A stretch of DNA of 64,000 nt from DASUNQ01 sp035536455 (GTDB lineage Bacteria > Acidobacteriota > Thermoanaerobaculia > Multivoradales > UBA5704), in contig DATLOC010000026.1 of the NCBI GenBank assembly GCA_035536455.1, forward strand, positions 18,703 to 82,702. The letters are read 5' to 3'. The position numbers were made by a program, and so were the translations under genes. The notes below the pieces were generated by a model, which saw only the letters and a program-made list of their open reading frames with translations, made no database searches and was not told where the DNA came from. Shown here in pieces: positions 9,575 to 19,610 of this stretch (the first letter of the stretch is position 1; each line of letters starts with the position of its first letter).

Positions 9575-10630
9575 CTATTGTCGGGAGCCGGCGAGCAGCC
9601 GGCAGGTCGCATACTCAGATTTCGACAGGCGGCCGTCCTGCTTGTGCAGGCCGAGCGCTTGCTGCGCCAGTGACGCCGCCCCCTTCTCGTCCTTGCGCCG
9701 CGCCGCCTCGATGGCCTTGGCGCAGTAGTACTTCGAATCGAGCTTCGAGCTGTGGTCAGGGTCCGGCGCCAGCTCCTCCGAGATCTCCTTGCACCGGCGG
9801 TAATCAGAGCCCGTCAGCTGGCGGTCCTTGGCATAGAGACCGAGCGCTCTCTGCGCCAGCGATGCCGCTTCCTCCAAGTCCCCGCGCTCGAAGGCCTCGA
9901 TAGCGCGCGTGCAGTAGTACTCCGAGTCGTCCACCGGCTCCAGATCTGGCGGCGACGGGGGCGGCTCGTCGGGGGCTCCTTCGATGAGGGCCGACGCCCG
10001 ACGGACTTCCCGGCGGATCTCGTCAGCCTCCCGCGGGTCCAGCAGGGCACGTTCCGGCGGTGCCGATCCGACAATCGTGCCTTGGTCGAGAGGTCCGAGT
10101 ACGACAGCTGTCCAGTCCTCTACTCGGGAAGACACGCGGAGCCGCCCGTCCACCACTTTGTACGTCACTTCCGCCCCCCGAACCTCGATCTTGAACAGCG
10201 TCCCTTCCGGTGCCGCGATCGTGTACTCGGTCTGTGCCTTTAGGGTCTCGCGTACCCTCCTGAGCCCGGTGACGATCGCCCCCCCGATGCGCACGAAGAT
10301 GCTCGGGTTGAGGATCTCCAGCTCGCTCTCCGGTTCGATGATCACCTCCCACCCCCCCGCAAACGTGATCACGGCTTTGACGTCGGGCGCGGTTGTGACG
10401 ATCCGGTCTCCCTTCGTCAGCGCCATTCCAAACCGAGTCCTCGGTGTGTCTTCACCGCGCTTGATCTGCACGTCCTGAATCTCTGGTCCGGAGGCGCGAC
10501 GCTCATCCTTGATCACTCCCTCCAGGGTGGCGACCTGTGTGGTCGCGCAGCCCGCGGCGGTGAGCGAGACAGCAATCGTGAGGAGCCGCGACGCTGCGGA
10601 GAGGGGGAATTGGGTTCGCAATGCGTTCAT
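9575..10630 (-). CDS. FecR-domain lipoprotein with duplicated C-terminal module
   Basis: A 351-residue predicted lipoprotein: lipobox LTAAGC with Cys28, Ala at +2. A FecR-like domain follows (ESELEILNPSIFVRIGG, AAPEGTLFKIEVRGAEVTYKVVDGRLRV), then a Pro-rich linker (PDEPPPSPPDLEPV). The tail has two copies of a roughly 47-residue unit, DSEYYCTRAIEAFERGDLEE... and DSKYYCAKAIEAARRKDEKG..., each with conserved SLAQ.ALGL and a second Cys. The units resemble TPR-like helical hairpins and each holds two Cys. The ATG at 10630 overlaps the stop of the CHAT gene (ATGA), implying translational coupling. Paralogue of the lipoprotein at 7444-8148. Confidence 0.84.
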   Translation of the reverse strand: MNALRTQFPLSAASRLLTIAVSLTAAGCATTQVATLEGVIKDERRASGPEIQDVQIKRGEDTPRTRFGMALTKGDRIVTTAPDVKAVITFAGGWEVIIEPESELEILNPSIFVRIGGAIVTGLRRVRETLKAQTEYTIAAPEGTLFKIEVRGAEVTYKVVDGRLRVSSRVEDWTAVVLGPLDQGTIVGSAPPERALLDPREADEIRREVRRASALIEGAPDEPPPSPPDLEPVDDSEYYCTRAIEAFERGDLEEAASLAQRALGLYAKDRQLTGSDYRRCKEISEELAPDPDHSSKLDSKYYCAKAIEAARRKDEKGAASLAQQALGLHKQDGRLSKSEYATCRLLAGSRQ

Positions 10631-13059
10631 GGCCACCACCGCCCTTTCAGCTTTCCGACCGCGAAATAGGTCAGCAGGAGAGCTCCGATCGGGAACACCG
10701 TGTTCAGGAGGAGCTGCGAGGCGATGTACAGGCTAACGGCACCGATCAGATAGACCAGCACGACCCCGGCCAGGGCGCTCCGCCGCCAGGCGGGTCCGCG
10801 ATCCCAATAGCGCAGGCCGGCGCCCGCTGTGGCCATGAGGAGGATCACGATGAGCTGCCAGGAGTCCCGGGCGGGACGAATGGTGACGCCGGACAAGAGA
10901 GTATTGACGGCATCGGCGTGGAGCTCCATTCCGTAGCGAGCCTCGCGGATGACACCCCGGCGGACGTAGAAGCTCTCGCGCTCGGTCTGCTCGCCGACCA
11001 CGACGATCTTGCCTCCGAACGCCGCGGCGTTCGCCGCGGGGGAGGAAGCCTCGATGCTCTCGTACCAACGCCGACGCCGGTCCAGCGCCTCGCGGGAGCT
11101 CATGTCGAGGATCCGCCCACCGACCGCGTCGCCCTCCCCGATCGCGCAGCCCGGGATGCTGCGACGGGCGTTGTCGACGTCGGAGACCCCGAGCGACGAG
11201 CGCTCACCCGTTGCCCGATCCAAGACGTCCACGCCGTCGCTCAGCTCGGAGTCCGCGGCCAGGCTCTTTCCTTCGAACGCGAGGACCGCGGCCAAGGCCA
11301 AGGCTGGTACAGCTTGCGAAGGTGACGAGTCCCGCTTCTGCGTGACGAGCGGCACGATCGAGCTGCCGCGCCCCTTTTGGCCGACACACGCCACCCCCCA
11401 GCCGGTCAGGGCCGACCGCAGGACCGGGCTCAGGAGGGGATCGGAGCCCTCAAGGCTGCCAACTGCGGCCACGACCGCCGTCCCGCGCGCCGTCGCGCGG
11501 CGCATGGCTGCCGCGAGCTCGACGTCACTCGGGTCCTGCCTGGGGAATCGAATGTCAAAGACGACGACCTTGGCGCCCGCCTCGGAAAGGCGGTCGAGAA
11601 GTTTCGCGTGCCGGGGCCTCCACGTTCGATCGATCTTCTGCCTCGTCGCGACCAGACTGATCTGATCGCTGAAAGCCTGCTGCCGGAAGGCGTCGCCCAG
11701 CCAGCTCGTGTAACTCTGGAGCTTCAGCTCAGGAGGAAGGCGATCGAAAAACCGGAGCCATGAGAGAGAGAACATGAAGAAAGCCACTAGCACCGCTGCG
11801 AACAGTGAGCGGTTGCGAAACCGGAGCCGCTGGCGGACGCGCTCGAGCTCCTCGCCCTCCGCCTGGCGTTCTTCTTCACTTTGCGGGAGGGCGAGGTTGG
11901 CCTCGTGGGTCTTGATGGCCGCTTCGACGCCGGCGAGCTTCCGCGGTGAATAAGGCGTGTCTGCGAGTCGCTTCCCGGTCAGGAGGTCGAACAGGACCCC
12001 TTCAGGAGCCCGAGTGAAGAGCACCGGGGTGGCGACCACGCGGTGTCCAGGAAATTCCGCGGCCAGCCGGTTCCGCGCATGACAGATCGCCGGCTCTACC
12101 CGACCCCGCTCTGGTCCCTTGAACAAATAGCGATAGAACTCGCGGGCGAAGAGGATCGCGGCTTTGTCCGGGATCGGGAACTGCATCGCGACAACGGCGG
12201 GTATGCCGCGCTTGACCAGCTCTGGGGCCAGCCCGAGCAGCGGCTGACTGGAAGAAACCTCGGCCCCCTGGCAGGAGTTCAAGACGATGAGCTTCATCGT
12301 CGGGTGGTTGCGAAAGAGGCTCCCGAACCTCTCGTGGTCGACGTAGTCGGGCTCTCCCGTGGCCTGGTTGAAGATCAGGAAGGGTCGCTCGGAATCAAAG
12401 CCGCCATGGCCGATGAAGTGAAGGATGTGAAAGCGCTGCTCGACAAGGGCGTCACAGACGCGATCGAGGGTCACCACTCCGTCGAGCCAGGTGAGCTCGA
12501 CCAGCTTCTGCCGCTCGAGGTCACCCACCGCTTCCTGCAGGAGCTCTCGTTCGGCGGCGGTGTCGAGGTCCGGGACGCTTGGAATGACGACCAACATTCG
12601 CACCGGAAACGCGGTCTCTAGCGAGCGGATGGGCCGTGGCACTTCGAGATAGCGGACGACCGCTGTAGCCGCGTCGGTGGCCAGGAACTCCTGGTCCCGG
12701 CGGGAGTAGAGCAGCTCCCAGGGCAGGTGGGCCATGGGAGGCGCCTCGATGCGGAGGCGGACCCGGAGGCCCTCATCGCGCTCTGCGTTACAGGCCCCGC
12801 GCGAGCGCTCGAAGAGCGTCGCGATGTCCCGGTTCTCGGCGTCGAAGAGCCCCGAGTAGAGCAGAGAGCCAAAATCGACGAGCAGTTCTCGGCCGCTCTC
12901 TCCGAGGACCAGGCGGGCTTCTAATTCTTGGAGCGGCCCGGATTCGGGATCCAAGGCCGTCCGGTCACGGGCCTCCCCCTGTGCCGAGCAGGCGGCCCGG
13001 AGGGGGTAATGGTCCCCAACCCGGTTGTCGATCCAGAGGTCGAAGTCACGGTAGCGCAA
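10627..13059 (-). CDS. CHAT protease-like domain fused to CHASE2 sensor, membrane protein
   Basis: An 810-residue protein. The N-terminal half is a CHAT (caspase-like) domain with PMAHLPWELLY, the catalytic His in HFIGHGGF (about residue 218) and the catalytic Cys in VLNSCQGAE (about residue 263). A charged helical linker leads to a membrane segment near 419-436. A CHASE2-type extracytoplasmic domain follows (SLVATRQKID... KVVVFDIRFPRQDPSDVELAAAM). Three C-terminal membrane segments close the protein. The CHAT domain is therefore predicted cytoplasmic and the CHASE2 domain periplasmic. The start chosen is TTG 13059, 6 nt after GAGG, because homology to CHAT begins there (RYRDFDLWIDNR); the frame stays open 38 codons further up. 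First gene of a four-gene operon. Confidence 0.85.
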   Translation of the reverse strand: MRYRDFDLWIDNRVGDHYPLRAACSAQGEARDRTALDPESGPLQELEARLVLGESGRELLVDFGSLLYSGLFDAENRDIATLFERSRGACNAERDEGLRVRLRIEAPPMAHLPWELLYSRRDQEFLATDAATAVVRYLEVPRPIRSLETAFPVRMLVVIPSVPDLDTAAERELLQEAVGDLERQKLVELTWLDGVVTLDRVCDALVEQRFHILHFIGHGGFDSERPFLIFNQATGEPDYVDHERFGSLFRNHPTMKLIVLNSCQGAEVSSSQPLLGLAPELVKRGIPAVVAMQFPIPDKAAILFAREFYRYLFKGPERGRVEPAICHARNRLAAEFPGHRVVATPVLFTRAPEGVLFDLLTGKRLADTPYSPRKLAGVEAAIKTHEANLALPQSEEERQAEGEELERVRQRLRFRNRSLFAAVLVAFFMFSLSWLRFFDRLPPELKLQSYTSWLGDAFRQQAFSDQISLVATRQKIDRTWRPRHAKLLDRLSEAGAKVVVFDIRFPRQDPSDVELAAAMRRATARGTAVVAAVGSLEGSDPLLSPVLRSALTGWGVACVGQKGRGSSIVPLVTQKRDSSPSQAVPALALAAVLAFEGKSLAADSELSDGVDVLDRATGERSSLGVSDVDNARRSIPGCAIGEGDAVGGRILDMSSREALDRRRRWYESIEASSPAANAAAFGGKIVVVGEQTERESFYVRRGVIREARYGMELHADAVNTLLSGVTIRPARDSWQLIVILLMATAGAGLRYWDRGPAWRRSALAGVVLVYLIGAVSLYIASQLLLNTVFPIGALLLTYFAVGKLKGRWWP

Positions 13060-13191
13060 GACGCACCTCAACGATCTATTCTTAATAAGCAGTATACGGG
13101 AAAATCCCTTCAGCTCGGGAGCATCCACTTCGTGCTCGCCGGTGCACGTGGCACCGCAAGCGGACGCATACAATCCGCGCTAGGTAATCGC
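13060..13191. promoter_or_regulatory. Divergent intergenic region of the CHAT operon and the LD-carboxypeptidase gene
   Basis: This 132-bp spacer is unusually AT-rich for the window. On minus, TATACT (13096-13091) is a plausible -10 for the CHAT operon, with about 30 nt to the TTG start and no good -35. On plus, TACAAT (13169-13174) ends 17 nt before the ATG of the LD-carboxypeptidase gene, which would give a leader of about 10 nt. Both are read by eye only. Confidence 0.4.
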
Positions 13192-14130
13192 ATGATCCCC
13201 GCCGTCCCGCTCCCGCCCCCGGTCCGCCCGGGGGCGCGCGTGGGGGTGGCGGCGCTCTCCGGCGCGGTCGATCCCGAGCGGCTGCGGCGCGGCCTCGCCG
13301 AGCTCGAACGGCTGGGTTTCGAGCCGGTGCCCGCGCGCAACCTGGCGGCCGTGGCGGGCACCGGCAAGGTGCGCTTCGCCGGCGGCGACGAGGAGCGCCT
13401 CGCGGCCTTCCACGAGCTGGCGGCCGACCCCGACCTGCCGGCCATCCTCTTCGCCCGCGGCGGCCACGGCCTGCTGCGGCTCCTGCCGCAGGTCGACTGG
13501 CCGCTCCTGGCGCGCACGCCGCGCGCCTACGTCGGCTACTCCGATCTGACGCCCTTCCTGCTCGCCGTCGTCCAGCGGCTCGGCATCGCCGCCTTCCACG
13601 GCCCGCTGGTGGCGGCCGAGCTGGCGCGCGGCCTCCTGCCTGAGGAGGAGGAGTCGCTCTTGGGCGCCCTCGCTGGCGACTACCCGGTCGAGCACTCGCT
13701 GGCCGGTGCCCTGCGCGACGGCGTGGGGGAGGGGCCGCTCCTCGGCGGCTGCCTGTCGCTCCTGGTGGGGACGCTGGGCACCCCGTGGGCGACCGATCTC
13801 GCCGGCGGCATCGTCTTCCTGGAGGACGTCAACGAGCCGCTCTACCGCCTCGACCGAATGTTGACCCACCTCCGCTTGTCGGGTAGCCTCGCCGCGATCC
13901 GCGGCATGGTGATCGGGCACTTCGACGGCGACGGCCTGGAGCCTCCGGGTGCCGAGGTCGAGGCCCGCATCGCCCTGATGGCCGAGAGCCTCGCCGGCTT
14001 CCCCTGGCCGCTGGCCTGGGGGGAGCGGAGCGGCCACCGCGCCCCCAACCTGACGCTGCCGCTCGGCCTGCCGGCGCGCCTCGAGGGCGCCCGCCTGACG
14101 CTGGGCAGCGACCGGATCGCCGAGCGATGA
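13192..14130 (+). CDS. ldcA: Muramoyltetrapeptide (LD-) carboxypeptidase, peptidase family S66
   Basis: A 312-residue enzyme of the LdcA/microcin C immunity (S66) family, which removes D-Ala from murein tetrapeptides during peptidoglycan recycling. The nucleophile motif is GYSDLT; the upstream FARGGHGLLRLLP loop, the acid in FLEDVNEPLYRLDRML and the His in SGHRAPNLTLP are all in family positions. No signal peptide, consistent with a cytoplasmic recycling role. The ATG at 13192 begins the conserved domain. The frame is open farther upstream but lacks homology. Its stop overlaps the next start by ATGA. Confidence 0.9.
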   Translation: MIPAVPLPPPVRPGARVGVAALSGAVDPERLRRGLAELERLGFEPVPARNLAAVAGTGKVRFAGGDEERLAAFHELAADPDLPAILFARGGHGLLRLLPQVDWPLLARTPRAYVGYSDLTPFLLAVVQRLGIAAFHGPLVAAELARGLLPEEEESLLGALAGDYPVEHSLAGALRDGVGEGPLLGGCLSLLVGTLGTPWATDLAGGIVFLEDVNEPLYRLDRMLTHLRLSGSLAAIRGMVIGHFDGDGLEPPGAEVEARIALMAESLAGFPWPLAWGERSGHRAPNLTLPLGLPARLEGARLTLGSDRIAER

Positions 14131-14927
14131 GCAACTCCGTCTTCAAGAGCACCGCCAGCGGCGCCACCCCCGCGCCCAAGAAGGCGTCGGTCTACACCCA
14201 GGTCGAGCACTCGGCCGGCAACTACGTCTTCCGCGAGGGGGAGCTGGGGCGGGAGATGTACATCATCCAGGAGGGGCAGGTCGAGATCACCAAGCGCGCC
14301 GCCGGCGAGGAGCGGCAGCTCGCGGTGCTCGACAAGGGGGACTTCTTCGGCGAGATGGCGCTGCTCGAGGACCTGCCGCGCGCCGGCTCGGCGCGCGCCG
14401 TGAGCCACGTCCGGCTGGTGCAGATCAACGGCTCGACCTTCGACCAGATGCTGCGCGACAACCCCGAGATCGCGGTGCGCATGATGCGCAAGCTGTCACG
14501 CCGGCTGCGCGAGACCGACCAGCAGCTGCGCGACCTCATGGACCAGACCAACCGCGGCTTCTCCGACGTGCCCTCCTTCCAGGAGGCCCCGGCGCCGACC
14601 GCCCCCGAGCGGCTGCGGCACGCGCAGTCCGGCATGGAGTTCCCGCTCGCCCGCGGCTCGGAGACGACGATCGGGCGGAAGGACCCGGTCACCGGCATCT
14701 GGCCGGACATCGACCTTTCGCCGGTCGACAACCAGCGCTCCGTCTCCCGCCGCCACGCCAAGATCTACCGCCGCGGCGCCAAGTTCTTCCTCTCCGAAGA
14801 GATCGGCACCGTCAACAACACCTTCCTGAACGGCGCCCGCCTGGAGACCGGCATCCCCGGCGAGCTGAAAGCCGGCGACGAGGTGCGGTGCGGGGTCGTG
14901 GCGCTGCGCTTCGAAATCCCGAATTAG
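14127..14927 (+). CDS. Cyclic-nucleotide-binding domain + FHA domain protein
   Basis: A 266-residue soluble signalling protein. Residues about 25-125 are a cNMP-binding (Crp-type) beta-barrel with VFREGELGREMYIIQEG and the phosphate cassette FFGEMALLEDLPRAGSA. A helical segment (KLSRRLRETDQQLRDLMDQ) follows. Residues about 170-264 form an FHA phosphothreonine-binding domain with IGRKDP, SVSRRHAKI and NNTFLNG. No helix-turn-helix is present, so it is not a Crp-type transcription factor. It may read both a nucleotide and a phosphoprotein signal. The ATGA overlap couples it to ldcA. Confidence 0.87.
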   Translation: MSNSVFKSTASGATPAPKKASVYTQVEHSAGNYVFREGELGREMYIIQEGQVEITKRAAGEERQLAVLDKGDFFGEMALLEDLPRAGSARAVSHVRLVQINGSTFDQMLRDNPEIAVRMMRKLSRRLRETDQQLRDLMDQTNRGFSDVPSFQEAPAPTAPERLRHAQSGMEFPLARGSETTIGRKDPVTGIWPDIDLSPVDNQRSVSRRHAKIYRRGAKFFLSEEIGTVNNTFLNGARLETGIPGELKAGDEVRCGVVALRFEIPN

Positions 14928-14943
14928 CCGCGGCGGCGCGTCG

Positions 14944-14949
14944 TATCCT
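14944..14949 (+). promoter_or_regulatory. -10 box TATCCT, putative leaderless promoter of recG
   Basis: TATCCT lies 6 nt before the GTG start of recG, in the 28-bp gap after the cNMP/FHA gene. There is no Shine-Dalgarno between them. Transcription would then begin on or beside the start codon. Confidence 0.4.
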
Positions 14950-14955
14950 TCCCGC

Positions 14956-17025
<2,070 letters not shown>

Positions 17026-17033
17026 GCGCCCGC

Positions 17034-18206
17034 GTGCGCGTCCTCCTGGTCGCCAACACGCTCCCCCCGCGCGACGTCTCGGGGGTCGGAGAGCAGGTGC
17101 TACAGTTGGCGGCGGGTCTGCGCGACGCCGGGCACGAGGTGGAGGTCCTGGGGCGCGGGCCTGGCGGCGCCAGAGGCCCCAAGCTGCTCTTCCCGCTCGC
17201 CGTCGTCCCCGCCGCCTGGCGGTCGCTCCGCCGCTTCCGGCCGCACGTCGTCCAGGTGCACGAGTCGGACGGCGCGCTGGCGGCCCTGCTGGCGGCGGCG
17301 GCCTCCCCCCTGCTCGACCCGCCGCCGCGCCTGGCCGCCCTCCTCCAGGTGAGCTACCGCGAGGAGCGGCGCGCGGTGCGGCCGCTGCGGGCGCCGGACG
17401 GGCGGGTGCTGGGGCGGCCGGGGTGGCGCGAGCGGGCCTTCCGCTGGGGGAAGGCGCCGCTCCAGGTGGCGCTGGGGTGCCTGACCGCGTGGTGCGCCGA
17501 CCTAGTGCTGGCGCCGAGCGCGGCGACGGCGGAGGAGCTGACGCGGGACTACGGAGTCGGCGGTGTAGGAGTGGTGCCGAACGCGACAGGGGGAGTGCCG
17601 GTTGAAGAGGAAGAATCTCGGGTAGGGGAGACAGGCTCCGAGCCTGCGCGGGGCTACCTGCTGTTCATTGGACGGCTGCGGTTGCGGAAAGGTGTCGAGG
17701 TGCTGCTGGCCGCGCTTGCAGGGCTGAGGGAGAAGCACCCCGAGGCCCGCCTGCTCGTCGCCGGCGACGGCGAGCACCGCCGGGCGCTGGAGAGGACGGC
17801 GGCGCGGTTGGGAGTGGAGGAGGCGGTGACGTTCCTCGGGCGGTGCGACGCGGCGCGGGTGCGCGCCCTCCTCGCCGGCGCCGGCGCGCTGGCGGTGCCG
17901 TCGATCTACGAGGGGATGCCGCTGGTGGTGCTGGAAGCGATGGAAGCCGGAGTGCCGGTCGTCGCCAGCCGGGTGAGCGGCATCCCGGAGGTCGTCGTGG
18001 ACGGCGAGACCGGCTGGCTGGTGCCGCGCGAGGACCCGGCGGCGCTGGCCGCCGCGCTCGGCGCAGCGCTGGCGGAGCCGGAGGAGGCCCGCCGCCGCGG
18101 CGAAGCCGGCCGGCGGCGGCTCGACGAGAGGTTCCGACCGCGGCACGCCGCGGCCGCCTGGCTGGCGGCGATCGGCGAGGCAGGGAAGGAGACGACGCAC
18201 GCATGA
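17034..18206 (+). CDS. Glycosyltransferase family 4
   Basis: A 390-residue GT-B sugar transferase. The N-terminal Rossmann half starts RVLLVANTLPPRDVSGVGEQV. The nucleotide-sugar half contains LLFIGRLRLRKGVEVLLAAL, VAGDGEHR and the EX7E motif in PSIYEGMPLVVLEAMEAGVPVVAS. GTG start, 8 bp after recG. A short less GC-rich stretch at about 17590-17660 encodes EEEESRVGETGSEPARG between the two domains and contains a small perfect hairpin. Acceptor unknown; a second glycosyltransferase gene lies two genes downstream. Confidence 0.88.
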   Translation: MRVLLVANTLPPRDVSGVGEQVLQLAAGLRDAGHEVEVLGRGPGGARGPKLLFPLAVVPAAWRSLRRFRPHVVQVHESDGALAALLAAAASPLLDPPPRLAALLQVSYREERRAVRPLRAPDGRVLGRPGWRERAFRWGKAPLQVALGCLTAWCADLVLAPSAATAEELTRDYGVGGVGVVPNATGGVPVEEEESRVGETGSEPARGYLLFIGRLRLRKGVEVLLAALAGLREKHPEARLLVAGDGEHRRALERTAARLGVEEAVTFLGRCDAARVRALLAGAGALAVPSIYEGMPLVVLEAMEAGVPVVASRVSGIPEVVVDGETGWLVPREDPAALAAALGAALAEPEEARRRGEAGRRRLDERFRPRHAAAAWLAAIGEAGKETTHA

Positions 18207-18688
18207 TGGGACGCGCTTTGCTGATCGTGGGGTGGATGGCGACGCTGGGCTTCGCCGCCAGCGCCGGCGTGGGCTACTTCCTGCCCCGGATCGACGAAGG
18301 GATGCGCCTCCACATCCTCCTCGCCCTCGCCTCCAGCCTCCTCCTGCTCTTCTCCCACTGCTGGATCATGTTCTACCTGATCGGCACCGGCCGTGCGATC
18401 AAGGACGCCGTGCGGACGGGCGGGCTGCCGGCCGAGCTCTACGAGCGGACGAAGGACTTCAAGAACCGCTCCTACCCCTCGCTGATGCTCGCCGTCGGCC
18501 TGGCGATGGCGACCTTCATCCTCGGCGGCGGCGTCTACACCGGCGCGGTCCCGCTCTGGGTCCATCACGGCCTCTTCTGGCTGACGCTGGCGGCGCAGCT
18601 TCGGGCGCTGGTGCTGGAGGGCCGAGTGCTCGGCGCCAACGACCGCCTGATGGCCGACATCAACCGCCGCCTGGGCGCCGCGGCCTGA
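18203..18688 (+). CDS. Small four-helix membrane protein of unknown function
   Basis: A 161-residue protein with hydrophobic segments at about residues 3-24, 33-58, 88-108 and 115-135. The second helix contains FSHCWIMFYLIGTGRAIKD and the loop holds KDFKNRSYPSLMLAVG. I do not recognise a named family. The ATG overlaps the preceding glycosyltransferase stop (ATGA), and its own stop overlaps the next start (TGATG), so it belongs to this glycosyltransferase operon. Confidence 0.8.
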   Translation: MMGRALLIVGWMATLGFAASAGVGYFLPRIDEGMRLHILLALASSLLLLFSHCWIMFYLIGTGRAIKDAVRTGGLPAELYERTKDFKNRSYPSLMLAVGLAMATFILGGGVYTGAVPLWVHHGLFWLTLAAQLRALVLEGRVLGANDRLMADINRRLGAAA

Positions 18689-19608
18689 TGGAGCGCGACC
18701 CGACCACGACGGTCGCCGTCGTCCTGGTCAACTGGAACGGCGCCGAGGACACCCTCGCCACCCTGCGCTCGCTCGACGCCGTGCGCGGCCGCGAGCGCCT
18801 CCGCCCGCTCGTCGTCGACAACGGCTCGACCGACGGCTCGCCGGAGCGCCTCCGCCGCGAGCGGCCGGACGTCGAGCTGGTCGAGACCGGCGAGAACCTC
18901 GGCTTCGCGGGCGGCAACGACGTCGGCATCCGCCGCGCCCTCGCCGACCCCGCGGTCGGCTGGGTGCTGCTCCTCAACACCGACGTCGCGGTGGACCCCG
19001 GCTTCCTCGAGCCGCTCCTCGCCGCCGCCCGCGACCCGGCGGTCGGCGCCGCCGGCCCCAAGATCTTCTACTTCGACCCGCCCGACCGGCTGTGGGCGGC
19101 TGGAGGGCGACTGCGCATCCGCGAGACGGTGACGGTCGAGCTGGGACGCGGCGAGCCGGACGGCCCGCGCTGGAGCCGCGCCGCCGACGTCACGTACCTG
19201 ACGACCTGCTGCCTCTTGGTGCCGCGCGACGCGCTCGAGCGGGTGGGTCCGCTCGACCCGGCCTACTTCATCAACGTCGACGACGCCGACTGGTGCCGCC
19301 GCGCGCTCGACGCCGGCTACCGCCTGCGCTACGTGCCCGAGAGCCGCATCTGGCACAAGGTGGCGGCCTCGACCGGCGGCGGCTACTCGCCGGGCAAGAC
19401 CTTCCACACCGGGCGCAGCAACGCCCTCTACGTCCGCCGCCACGGCGGGCCGCTCGGCCTCGCCGGCTTCCTCGCCGCCAACCTGGTCGCCCTGCCCGCC
19501 GCCTGGCTGCGCGAGGCGCCGCGCGGCAACGGCCGCTCGGTCGTCGCCAAGGCGCGCGGCGTCCTCGCCGGCTTGCGCGACCCGCTGCCGCCGCTGCCGA
19601 GCCTCTGA
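18688..19608 (+). CDS. Glycosyltransferase family 2
   Basis: A 306-residue GT-A transferase of the rhamnosyltransferase-like type. It has VVLVNWNGAEDTLATLRSL at the N-terminus, VVDNGSTDGSPE, a metal-binding acidic motif in LLLNTDVAVDPG, and a late acceptor/base motif FINVDDADWCRRAL. No membrane helices apart from a weakly hydrophobic C-terminus. Start ATG 18688 overlaps the previous stop by one base. Probably acts on a cell-surface glycan with the GT4 two genes upstream. Confidence 0.88.
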   Translation: MERDPTTTVAVVLVNWNGAEDTLATLRSLDAVRGRERLRPLVVDNGSTDGSPERLRRERPDVELVETGENLGFAGGNDVGIRRALADPAVGWVLLLNTDVAVDPGFLEPLLAAARDPAVGAAGPKIFYFDPPDRLWAAGGRLRIRETVTVELGRGEPDGPRWSRAADVTYLTTCCLLVPRDALERVGPLDPAYFINVDDADWCRRALDAGYRLRYVPESRIWHKVAASTGGGYSPGKTFHTGRSNALYVRRHGGPLGLAGFLAANLVALPAAWLREAPRGNGRSVVAKARGVLAGLRDPLPPLPSL

Positions 19609-19610
19609 CG

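Noticed and set aside
10627..13059. CHAT protein as part of a type III-E CRISPR (Craspase-like) system
   Set aside because: No TPR-CHAT layout, no Cas7-11 or Cas1/2 and no array in the window. The protein is membrane-anchored with CHASE2.
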